From assembly GCA_022539475.1 (NCBI GenBank), contig VCMS01000097.1, positions 124,001 to 188,000 on the forward strand: a stretch of 64,000 nt of DNA, written 5' to 3'. The stretch comes from Gracilaria domingensis (Eukaryota > Rhodophyta > Florideophyceae > Gracilariales > Gracilariaceae). Positions within the stretch are counted from its first letter, which is position 1; every line of letters begins with the position of its first letter. Below are positions 54,919 through 64,000 of this stretch, piece after piece. Position numbers and translations under genes: made by a program. Below the pieces are notes generated by a model. The model had not been told where the DNA came from. It saw nothing but the letters and a program-made list of their open reading frames with translations, and did not search any database.

Positions 54919-57336
54919 ATGACTGGTGCGTATGAGTGCGTCAAGATCCCGGACACCATCAACAAGAACGAAACGTTTTGGGGTACCCGGCACCTTTTGC
55001 AACGTTTACGTAAACAAACGCTCTGCGTTACTTTGATCACCACTGTCAGCCGCAACCAGACGAGCAGTGCATTCAGTGCTCTTAGCATCGCAGCATTCCT
55101 CCAAACTCTTCGTTTGATGTCTATCGCTGTCAAACACATCAGCACATCTACAATGGCCCCTTCGCGAAATCTCCAACCGTTCTACCATCAGTGGCAGGCA
55201 GGTGGAGGCCATGGCGCCGTCAAGCCACTGCCGCCTCAGCTTCCGGATCAATGGCGCCCAGGAATGCCTTCCCACTGGACCGAGCAGTCTACACCAACCA
55301 AATAGCGCTTGCGAATTCAGCGGGTGTTCTACTTGCTACAATTCATCGCGAGTGTGACTTATCTCCAATATCGTGCCAGACGCACAATCGCTGTTTTTGA
55401 TAGCTCGCGTGGAGCGGCCTATGCCACCTACCAGGTTTTCTTTTTCGTAGTTGAATGCATATGTGTGATTCCGCTCTTTTTCCAAACGCTGACTATATGG
55501 AACCTCACGCACCGGAATTGTGTCGATTTTAAACGCATTCCGATCCATTTGATCAAGCAGCACTTTAAGCGAGACACAACAGACACAGCAAGCGGTGTGC
55601 CATCTGTTTTTCCTTCCGTCGCAGTCTACATCCCATGCTACAACGAGGAAGCAGATCTGGTGAAACAAACGGTGGAGAGGGCTCTCAAGATCGACTATCC
55701 GCCCGAACTTCTTAGTGTCTATTTGTGTGACGACGGTCAGGACTGTCTGAAAAAGACTATGATAGCTGAGTTGAGACGCCATTACTGCAATGTGTTTTAC
55801 GTCACTAGACCAGAGCACAAGCATGCGAAAGCTGGAAACTTGAATTACGCCTTGCGGCAATCCCATAGCGACCTCGTGATTACTCTCGATGCAGATTTCA
55901 TCCCGAGACCAAACATAATTCAGCGCCTCATGCCCTACTTTTATGTATGGAACCCGAACACTGGTCTCTATGAGTTTAACGAGACCCTTGCTGCTGTCCA
56001 GAGCCCTCAGCATTTTCGAAACGTTTCTCCGCACGACAGCGATCCGCTCGATCAACGTCTTCTATTATTTATTGATGTGGCGCAGCCAGGAAAGGACTGG
56101 TTCAACGCTTCAACTTTGGTTGGTACAAACAATCTTATTAGTCGCGCTGCCTTGGAGGAAGCCGAATATTTCCCGTGCTACGCCATCACAGAGGATTCGG
56201 CAATGTCACTTAAATTCCATAGCCTTGGATACCGGACGTACTATGTGAACGAATCTCTTGCGACTGGTTTGGCCACAAAATCTCTTCGGAGCCATCTTAG
56301 ACAACGAGCGCGTTGGATGAAAGGAGATTGGCAGATCTTACTGTCCAAAAATGGCCCTCTGGTTGTGGACGGTTTGACTACGGCGCAACGCTTGCTCTAT
56401 TTCGCTATGGGATTCTCAAGATTTATGTCTTTTTTTTTCACGTTCTACGATATAGCTGCAATACTGTTTCTTTTGGGCGGCATCGCTCCGGTGGACGTGC
56501 AGTACCCCCTCGTTTTCATGTTCCATTTGGCTACGTTTTTGATTTTCACTGCACTCTCAGAGTTCTTGCTTACGGCCGGGGGCACAGGACTGGCGAAATC
56601 TTCGGCGGCTACTTTTGTGTTTGAGGCTATTTTCCGATACACAACAATGAAAGGTCTCTTTGTATGCCTTTTCCAAGGACAGAATCTTGTGTTTAAGGTA
56701 ACGGACAAGACAGGCACAACGAGAAACATCGCACAAGCGAATGAGAGCCAAGCTGGATTTATGAATGAAGCTAATTCTGGGTCTGCAGAAAGTCATGATA
56801 TTTATGCTTCGGTATCTATCCCATCTCGTTCTGACGATTCAGACTCGAATCGAAGTGAGAGTAAAAATTTTGATGAGATCAACTCCTTCGGGTGCAAGAA
56901 TATGAAAGCGCAAGAAGACAAGCAACTTCCCCAAAAGGAACTGTGGTCAAATCTACACCGGATTTGGTTCAATATTTTGACCTCAATCGTGCTAACCTTT
57001 TCAATCATATGGGGTATCTTTCGGACCCCAAACGTGCAGACTACGATCGATGGCATTCCCATTTCGGGAGGAAATGGAGATAGTTTGGTAGTGGTATTGG
57101 TCATTGGATTCACTGCGGCAAGTGTACTTTCCCATCTTCTCGCCATATACCTGTGCTTTGGACCATATACTTCGGAATGGATGTTGCCGGACGTTGTGCA
57201 CGGGAGATGTGATCAGTTCGCCGTACATGACAGAAGTGGGAAGCTGTACGTACCGTGGTCTTATGTCACTCTCGTGCCTGTTGCACGAATGGTACTTATC
57301 CTTGGATCTATTGTGTTTGTCCTGTTTCGCACGTAG
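54919..57336 (+). CDS. GT2 cellulose-synthase-like glycosyltransferase, N-terminus interrupted
   Basis: The open frame from 55306 encodes a membrane GT2 enzyme. Two N-terminal hydrophobic segments are followed by the catalytic domain: VYIPCYNEE; YLCDDGQD with the first Asp; TLDADFIPRP with DxD; CYAITED as the TED base; and LRQRARWMKGD as the QxxRW motif. Then come about five more membrane segments. Such enzymes polymerise UDP-glucose or related sugars and extrude the chain across the plasma membrane. No ATG occurs in this frame before the catalytic domain. Directly upstream and in the same frame lies 54919-55302, ending in TAG at 55303 just before RLRIQRVFY. So the gene has either one nonsense change (Gln to TAG), a small intron over the TAG, or a missing first exon. 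A hydrophilic insert separates the membrane segments near residues 390-480 of the 55309 frame. Confidence 0.8.
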
Positions 57337-57624
57337 AATGTAAAAATGTCGTTTTATATTGCATAGATTTAGAAATTAAAAGTTTTTAATAGGTAAAAGA
57401 ATTGTGCAGCAAGATTTGATCTACCCGATGTACACGTAGCTAAGTTTCAGTAGTACGTGTACTCACACAGACTCGCTGGCACTTGTCTGGCAATGGTATC
57501 TCCCAACGCCGTTAAACAAATTTTGGAAGGTTTTTATTATTGGAAATTTTCCATTTAATGAAGAACAAACAAACTGATAAATTAAATCTAATGAGAAGCA
57601 ATCGAGCTCGGGCCTGAGTATGCC

Positions 57625-58029
57625 TCACAAGCCGCCGACGATCCACCACGGAGTGTCCATGCGAAAGCGGCCGCTACGGCTTTCCGCATCGCACAGCATC
57701 GTGTCATAGCTTTTCAAAGAGCAAAGACGTAGACCGCGCAACACGGCCGAAACGGTAGCAACTGAGGAAGACATTCTTTCTTTGTCATCAACACGAAGAG
57801 CACCGAGATCAGACGCCTTTGCACATCCCAGCCCAGTGAGATCGACATTGCTGTTGAGATTCTGGAGAAGATGCGATTGATTCGTACGTGATTCTCGGAT
57901 TGGGTGAGCGACAGAGACTCGAAATGAAGCCCTTTTCCGTGGCGGCAGTGCCTTGTCGGTACGACGGCGGGTGCGCAGTTTCTGAATTCCATGACGGGCC
58001 GCGGTCTTGAGAGTAGGTGACGGAGCCAT
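57625..58029 (-). CDS. Small basic hypothetical protein
   Basis: 134 aa. Starts MAPSPTLKTAARHGIQKLRTRRR and is Arg-, Lys- and Ser-rich throughout the first half, with a hydrophobic Trp-containing end. No family recognised. The Arg-rich N-terminus could be an organelle transit or nuclear signal, but overlapping frames of similar length also exist, so coding status is doubtful. Confidence 0.25.
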   Translation of the reverse strand: MAPSPTLKTAARHGIQKLRTRRRTDKALPPRKRASFRVSVAHPIRESRTNQSHLLQNLNSNVDLTGLGCAKASDLGALRVDDKERMSSSVATVSAVLRGLRLCSLKSYDTMLCDAESRSGRFRMDTPWWIVGGL

Positions 58030-59624
58030 CTATTTGAACGTTTGTTTGGGTGCAAGTTGAGTAAGATGTACGCAATATTTATGAGCCACGGAGTTGGTGA
58101 TTGGCGTGTCGAAAGTTAGTTTGTGGATGCAGTTCTGAAAATACTGTTCTCTCGTTTTCTAAGTGAGAGAGGTTGACAACGGATAAGCGAACAAGAGGCA
58201 ACGATGTTGAACACCGATGAGAAGGGACGCAAAACAGGCAGTCAGTGAGGTTCGCAGAGCAAGAATGACGCGGATAACGTTGAGTGACGGGTGTTCAAAA
58301 GCACTGCGGGGCGGGAAAAATGATGATGTAGACCAAGAAGCACGAATGTGTAGCCGCAGCGCGTTGTGGTGACAGAAATGATCTGTGAGAAACGGGGGGA
58401 GGGAGGCAAGACGCTATGCAAGAGCTGGAAAAACAGGGTAAGAAGCTGGTCCGAACAGAGAAGAGTTACCTGTGAAGAAGACGGGCGGTTTGTTCAGAAA
58501 TGCGGTGGCAGAGCGAACACAACAGCAAAAGGTGACGCGGGTGAGGATGGGAGGAAGATGAGAGCGGTTTGGAAAGAGCAATGCGGAGTGTCGGGAGCGA
58601 TGAGCGGCGCAGCGACTGAAATGGTGAGTTGAGGTCTACGAGAACGTGTCGCCACAATTCGAATCGCGCAAAGCTGACAGACCACGTGTGCAGCTTGTAC
58701 AAAATGCGTGAAGGGCGGCCATACGTATCATGCAGTTGCATGTGACCCGGACAGCAAACACCCAAAAATGCGAGAATCTGATTGGCAGTATGCAGAAGAT
58801 TTGCTGACATTCAACGGGAGCCAAACACAGGTTGAGAAGGAAAATTACCGTCGTCGGTACACGTGTACCTTCCAGTATACGTTGTTATTTTAAACGAGAA
58901 AGCCGCCCACGTGTGTGCGTGTATATCTATCTGTACTCATTCTGTACAAGGATTGTGTCACACTGCTGCGCAAAGATTCCAAAGGTTAAAAAATGTTTCA
59001 ATATTGTTAAACGCTGGAAACATGGAAATTTGATGCTTAAACATTAGGCATTGCTCAATGGTATATTGATTAATCGGCGGATTAGGGGATTTAGGGATTT
59101 AGGCTTCAATTTTTTTTATGAAAATAAACACGGTTAGGATGCATTCAAGAAGACCTTTCTGAGCTTCAAAATAAATCTTGCTCAATATGAAATGACAGAA
59201 TTCGTCACAAAAGCGCGCTTTTATGATTCGATTCTGTCATGCAGCAAATAGAGAAGGCCCGAAATAGTTAGCAGCAACTTGCATTAAGACAGAGACAGAA
59301 AGATGAATTACAATATTCATTGTATAAGGAGCTGGGGGGCAGCAAAGAGGTGCCAAGACCTTCAATCGGATGCCTACCAGACGGCTGCAGAACTCAGCAG
59401 GGTTCCTCAGCTTAGTACTGCCCCTTTAATATCACTACACAACTGGTACAGAACCACTATTTCTGTCCTAAGAGAAAGGAAAGGCCTACCTATCTGGGTG
59501 TATGTAAAATACTTCAGACCTTGCCCGAACCTACGGATCAAGGATCATCGAGAGCTTTCTGTGCTTTGTTTTGCTTCATGTTGCACAACTCATTCAAGCT
59601 ACCACAGGATCCGTTCCCTTTGCC

Positions 59625-59649
59625 CAGCACACACAAGTTGTGTGTGCTG
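59625..59649. repeat. Perfect 12-bp inverted repeat, 1-nt loop
   Basis: Arms CAGCACACACAA and TTGTGTGTGCTG around a single G at 59637. Confidence 0.97.
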
Positions 59650-59656
59650 ATTGATG

Positions 59657-59691
59657 GTCGAGGAGTGTTGTGTGACACAACACTCCTCGAC
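59657..59691. repeat. Perfect 17-bp inverted repeat, 1-nt loop
   Basis: Left arm 59657-59673, loop G at 59674, right arm 59675-59691. It lies seven bases after the previous palindrome. Confidence 0.97.
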
Positions 59692-60163
59692 AAGGCGGGT
59701 GATGCTCCACGGGGCAGAGAGGGATGGGAAAAGGGAATCAAGATGGCGGCTCCCGCGATTGATGTGGACCGCAACACCATCCGAGCGGCGTGAGAGGGAG
59801 GAGTAGCGAGCGCCGGCGATACATCCGCCTGCGCTTCGTGTAAGGAGCATCTTGAGCCGCTGCGTGTCAGAAATTCATTTCTTCGTTCGTTGGAATTCTA
59901 CCTTTCTCTACCAGATTATTAAACGAGGTGACTAGTGACTTTTGAAGGCTCCTGTCAGTCAGTCAGATATGCGCCCCTGGAAAGAAGGCGAGTGAGCTCG
60001 GCGCTTCTCTATAGACGGTTTTCAATAAGGTTAGCGAGCGCTGCAGTCAAGATTCTGCAATACGTGTGACATCTGCTGGATGTGTACGAATTTTGTTTCT
60101 CACAAATTGCGGAATTCTTCTTGCGTAAACTATGTTTATTGCAGTAACTGCACGTTTCCGGAA

Positions 60164-60199
60164 CCGGATTGCCAAGAGCTGAAGCTCTTGGCAATCCGG
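60164..60199. repeat. Perfect 17-bp inverted repeat, 2-nt loop
   Basis: Left arm 60164-60180, loop GA, right arm 60183-60199. Confidence 0.97.
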
Positions 60200-60444
60200 A
60201 TTTGCGAGCTGATTGGGGGTTCATTATGTCTAAGCAACTGCTTTTTGACTCTTTTTTGGAGTTTCAAACTTTCGAATTTTATCGCATAGCGCTAAAACCA
60301 CGTTGCCACCGCGTCACGGTGTGCACGTGTTCATTTTTTGGACCAAAGACTTTGTTTGGAGATCGCATCGCACGGCAAGTCTGTAGACGCATGACCTTTG
60401 ACTAATCACTAAAAGTCTCCTACTTCCGGAAACGCAAGAAGCAA

Positions 60445-62243
60445 TCAGTTAACACCCGGATCCAAGCCGAATCCGATGCTGGTGATTCCAGGGCTCACGC
60501 CCAGAACAAGTTCACTCCCCCACGGATCCACCATTTCATACAATCCACTCACTTCAAAATTCAATCCAGGCTTTACAAACTGTCGAATGTGGTACTTACC
60601 AGGACCGCTTTTCAACTTCCGGCCAGATGCATCTGTGTAAAATACTCCGTTGCTTGAACCAGTACCAGAAACATTTTGGGATCCAAAGCTGCAATATTTC
60701 TCTCCGAAACGAAAAGCACGCAATTTAACCAGTCGAGAAGATCCATCATTTCTCAGAAAAGTCCCCTTAGCCTCGTTTCCAAGAAGAACAACTTCACCCA
60801 ACTTTTTCCCGGAAACGATACCCGTGATTGGGTTCCTGGTGTCTATGTGGAGCATTCCATGACCACCGGCGTCTGAACAAATAGTGCTCGTCGTCCATTC
60901 TTCATAGTTTCCTCTCATAAGCTCTCTGTTGTACGAGTACATTGGATTCAGTGAGTACTTGTTGATTGTGTTTACGGATCGCTTGTTAGAAATTCCACTG
61001 CTTTGTTTCAACGCCATTCTCATTTGCTCTTCTTCCTTGTTGATCCCCATGAAGCCACCGCCCCTCTTTTTCGTTCCTGTATATCCAAAGAAGCCCTTGT
61101 GCCTGATTTCAGCTACCAACTCCTTCGTCTCCGAATCGGCAACAGCGAAAATTATCGTATGGTATCGAACGTTCACTCGACGCAAGCTGGACGTTTGTGC
61201 ATGCATACAAAAGCATATGTAATACTGACCGCTTCGGAAAACGGTGCACTTAAAACCCTCATGCGATTCAGCCTCACGAAAATTCTTCCATGCTGTATAA
61301 CCGAATTTTGGGGCATAGCCCATTGCAGCAACCGGTGATGATCCATGTTCATGATCGTACGCGCTTTAAACAAACAAGATTGGAGAACGAATTGAGACAT
61401 GAAATTAGTAAAGACCATTATCGCGGAATAAGGACTACGCGATTGAACTTACCACCAATAGCAAGGGTCCCACTGCGGATGCCATGTGGGCCAGTGTCGC
61501 GCGCTAACATCGGGGTCTAAAGAATCCGTTTCCGGAGTCGTCCAATCCGCATGCAACTCATCAGGACATTTTCGATTTGGTATAATTGGTGCCGTCAAAC
61601 GATAAGGTGGAGTGGGTGGTTTCGAAGCACTTCCATCTGCTTCTGCAATCATGACGTACCAGGATCCGATCTTTCTCGAACCAGAAATTTTGCGATCAAC
61701 CCACTGCTGAGAAGGAAGAACGGCGTACCCTGTGGCTCTTCGAGAAAATATGTACGCAACTTTCGGCAGCCATCTAGAGTAGTTTTGATGAACGCCCACT
61801 GTGAATTTGCTCTCAAGCCGACCGACTCGTTTTACCCAACCTTCACTTTCCCATCCTTCCAAAGTGACTATGGGAAAGTTGCTGTTGTTTACCATACCTA
61901 CCATCAAGTAGATCTTTGCATCTCGATGTAGGTCAAGTCGAATGAATTCCTCAGTCACAGGCTGCTTGTAATTGGAAGCGTAAAACCAATCAAGACCGTG
62001 ATACATGGTGGAAGATTCATTTGAAATTGGCGCAAAATGGTGCGTCGTACATCGTGGATGATAATCTGCACCTGTTAGCGAACGGCCGTTAACGATATGC
62101 CATGACGACACCAATACTGGGTTTAGGCTGGAAAAATATCTTGGGTGATCTTTGCAAGATATGGACTTCGAAGCAACTGATTCGAAGAGAAGAAACTGCG
62201 CGATTATGAAGAAGATGTGAGTCATCTTTTGATGCGAAGTCAT
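60445..62243 (-). CDS. Secreted two-exon protein with an HPQxD/HEHGS motif
   Basis: Exon 1 (62243-61453) and exon 2 (61363-60445) are joined by an 89-bp intron with GTAAGT and AAAG ends. The joined product is about 569 aa. The N-terminus (MTHIFFIIAQFLLFESVAS, from the internal Met at 62225) is a good signal peptide, and the frame is open to another Met at 62282. The middle has many Trp and a CPDELHADW segment. Across the splice lies TWHPQWDPCYW…DHEHGSSP, rich in His, Asp and Cys like a metal or substrate site. GYTAWKNFREAESHEGFK and a beta-rich C-terminus with FYTDASGRKL and YHIRQFVKPGLNFE follow. I recall similar secreted proteins in red algae and other microbes but cannot name the family. 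An extracellular hydrolase-like or wall protein is possible. Unbroken. Confidence 0.78.
61364..61452 (-). other. Intron, 89 bp
   Basis: A minus-strand donor GTAAGT and acceptor TTTAAAG. Removing it keeps the frame and completes a His/Asp-rich motif across the junction (codon TG|C). Confidence 0.85.
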
Positions 62244-62335
62244 CGTTTGAACACAGTAGAAAAGACTGAGCGAGTTGATCAAAGCCTTTGCACTAACGAT
62301 GTGGCTTTTCTTCCCTCTTTAATATGGAGGTGTGG

Positions 62336-62345
62336 CTTTTATATA
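62336..62345 (-). promoter_or_regulatory. TATA box of the secreted-protein gene
   Basis: TATATAAAAG on the minus strand, about 55-110 bp before the candidate start codons. The spacing suits a transcript start near 62310. Confidence 0.5.
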
Positions 62346-62349
62346 GGGC

Positions 62350-62414
62350 TCTGGAAGGCAATAAAGCGCCACGTATTGAGCGCTTCTTCTTTATCTCAGC
62401 AATTGCCTTCCAGA
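62350..62414. repeat. Nested inverted repeat upstream of the TATA box
   Basis: Arms 62350-62362 and 62402-62414 (13 bp, TCTGGAAGGCAAT and complement) enclose a second pair, AAGCGC at 62364 and GCGCTT at 62380. It sits immediately upstream of the TATA box and could be an operator or cruciform. Confidence 0.8.
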
Positions 62415-62996
62415 TATTTGATGCTCATTCAGCTAAAGATGACATTACATAAACATATGCGCTGAGACGTTACACCTTTTCTGAATGCGTTCAACCTTGC
62501 CCTCATCCTTGTTGGCTAAATATCATTCATCTACAGATCACATCAAGCAGTACAGCAGTTGCATATCTATTTCTATCTATTACGGTGCAGGAAACCAAGC
62601 CCGTGGAAATGAAAATTCTGAAATGGAATTTCTGGAACTAGAAAGAATATTCATATGGTAGGGAAGTTGTGGAGGAACGATCTTTCAGCCGCGAACAGTA
62701 ACTTCGGTCGCAGCCCTGACTCAGTCCAGACCCATTGTCAATGCCGCTATGCTCCATCGTCAACCTGTACTAACCCCACTTGCTTCTAGTACCGGGTTTT
62801 TAAGCACCCGCACCATCCACGACGTTCCGATGGAATTGCACTCAACGCGCAAAGGTTTGCTTTTCGGAGAAGCAGTATCATGAGCGTTGGCTTTCCTGTG
62901 TCTCCCGCAGTCCCGAAGCAACAATGAACGCTCTGAGAGCTCAATGAGAGAGAAAATAATGAAGCAAACCAAAATGCCCCAGAAAAGGGTACGTGT
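62415..62996. other. Intergenic, no recognisable gene
   Basis: Nothing supported between the inverted repeat and the MITE. Confidence 0.45.
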
Positions 62997-63528
62997 CAGG
63001 CAGACATGACTGACCAACTAGTCCGAATGAAGTGGTCGACTAACTAACTAACGATAATTTGTACCTAGTTAGTCACTCATATGAAACGTGTCCACTGTGT
63101 GCTATGTACACCGTGTAATGCGTGTTTGAGCCGCCGCCTGGCTTTTAGCGAAGAAGACAAGTGTTTGAGTTTAGAAGGTTTCTGTTCTAACAAAACTTGT
63201 CCATACATCTCCGAAGCGATCGAAGTGAACATTATGGCCTCAATGTCAATAACGAATCTAAAACTGTCGAGCTTAATGCAGCTTTGGTGATTAAGAAGCA
63301 AGCAAGAATAGCAGCAAAACAAGAGACGAAAACCTGGAAAAGGTAACGAGTCTAGCACAAAGGTCTCAATATAGAACACCCCTGTAGCTTCCATCTAACC
63401 AAGCAGCAAAAGTGTGGGAAAACCTCCAGAACGCGTTAGATGACTAATAATCTGACTAACTACCCGAAAATAGTGGTGACTAGTGACTTATTACATACCC
63501 AATGTAGTTAGTCATGTCTACGGCCCTG
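62997..63528. mobile_element. Non-autonomous hAT-type element, 532 bp
   Basis: The right end read inward is CAGGGCCGTAGACATGACTAA. The left end is CAGGCAGACATGACTGAC, a related but diverged terminal repeat. Flanks GTACGTGT (62989-62996) and GTACCGGT (63529-63536) match at six of eight bases. The ends carry repeated TAGTTAGTCA/GACTAACTA words like those of the 14576-14758 MITE. No transposase. Older than the 14576 copy. Confidence 0.7.
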
Positions 63529-64000
63529 GTACCGGTGGAGAAGTGAATACGTTTGCACGGATCGTATGGACTTTTTATTTTTCTTCATGATATATCCTAT
63601 CTAACCGCTTGGGGTTATAGACTGGATATACACCGCAAACTATCCACGTAGAACTCTAAAGAGGGCAAGGAGATCTCCAAGATGGGTTCCCTTATATGGA
63701 ATTATCAAGAATATATGGCAGAAGCACTGTGAAAGCGATTCCATTCTTACGGAAAAACATCAGTAGACTCGAAGACGATATTTCAAAGCAAGATGCAAGC
63801 CGGAGCGCCACAAGAAACAGCGGGTCTCCTTCTGCGGTTAATTGTCCACTACTCTGTCAGCCACTACAAGCAACGCGACATCAACCTCTCTCTCCAATAC
63901 ACATGACTGTCGTGTCTGTATGAGCGTTTCTCCCATCACTTTCGTCGCCTCCACTTCTATTCTCCTCCCAAATGTCTTGAACTTTCTGACTGGTATCTGT
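63529..64000. other. Right-edge flank, no supported gene
   Basis: A short plus-strand frame at 63696-63923 (75 aa, MELSRIYGRSTVKAIPF start) has no recognisable domain. It could be an exon of a gene beyond the window. Confidence 0.3.

Larger units (their letters stand above)
58030..60444. other. Long intergenic region with perfect hairpins
   Basis: No supported gene across 2.4 kb. Short frames show no family likeness. Notable items are three perfect palindromes with 1-2 nt loops (listed separately). Confidence 0.45.

Noticed and set aside
159-57336. A non-standard genetic code with TAA/TAG read as Gln
   Set aside because: Long intact frames here (1145-aa pol, 956-aa pol, HGH1, reductase, HAD paralogue) contain no internal TAA or TAG and end normally. 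Reassignment would leave such codons throughout.
1-64000. CRISPR arrays, rRNA, bacterial operons
   Set aside because: No regularly spaced direct repeats, rRNA-like sequence or operon-like gene packing seen. The window is eukaryotic.

Overview
The window is nuclear DNA of an intron-poor eukaryote. Host genes for eukaryote-specific proteins (HGH1, COG3, SRP68) sit singly among many LTR retrotransposons and small DNA transposons. The few introns I can support are short (89 bp, 43 bp). A multi-membrane GT2 cellulose-synthase-like protein, TPP-like HAD phosphatases and the retroelement mix would suit a red macroalga such as a Chondrus-type florideophyte. That is an inference from style and remembered family resemblance, not proof.

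Layout. 1-5227: a young Ty3/gypsy chromodomain element on the minus strand. 5678-6814 (-): HGH1. 7456-9898 (+): a decayed COG3 gene with three in-frame stops, a frame change and a perfect 38-bp-arm palindrome. 9899-14137: GC-rich, poorly interpretable DNA and one hypothetical minus-strand ORF. 14138-17560 (+): a Tnp2-type (CACTA-superfamily-like) transposase gene interrupted by a 183-bp hAT-type MITE. 18090-18968: a probable solo LTR. 19613-20508 (-): an unknown, frameshifted gene. 20509-23585: AT-rich DNA with a DDE (Harbinger-like) transposase relic and a 10-bp TTCGCGAATA array.

23586-39732: an old copia element on the minus strand, split by a younger, broken gypsy element (26760-38380). 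The gypsy element carries a long ORF antisense to its own pol. 40413-41342 (-): a coiled-coil hypothetical protein. 41983-42303 (-): only the C-terminal half of ribulose-phosphate 3-epimerase. 42701-43603 (+): a ketopantoate-reductase-like protein. 44230-51034 (+): a trehalose-phosphatase-like HAD gene split by a very recent copia insertion (504-bp LTRs, 5-bp target duplication GTACA). Its intact paralogue lies convergently at 51087-51926 (-).

52263-53372 (-): a 2-oxoglutarate dioxygenase-like ORF that abuts a very GC-rich SRP68 remnant. 54919-57336 (+): a GT2 synthase with one in-frame TAG upstream of the catalytic region. 60445-62243 (-): a two-exon secreted protein. 62997-63528: a second hAT-type MITE.

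The host genes do not form a pathway or operon. The main themes are transposon nesting, recent gene disruption, nonsense changes at likely glutamine codons, and unusually perfect hairpins with 1-3 nt loops. I found no rRNA, tRNA or CRISPR, and no clearly new multi-gene system. The most novel leads are the antisense ORF in the gypsy element, the hairpin cluster and the paired HAD genes.
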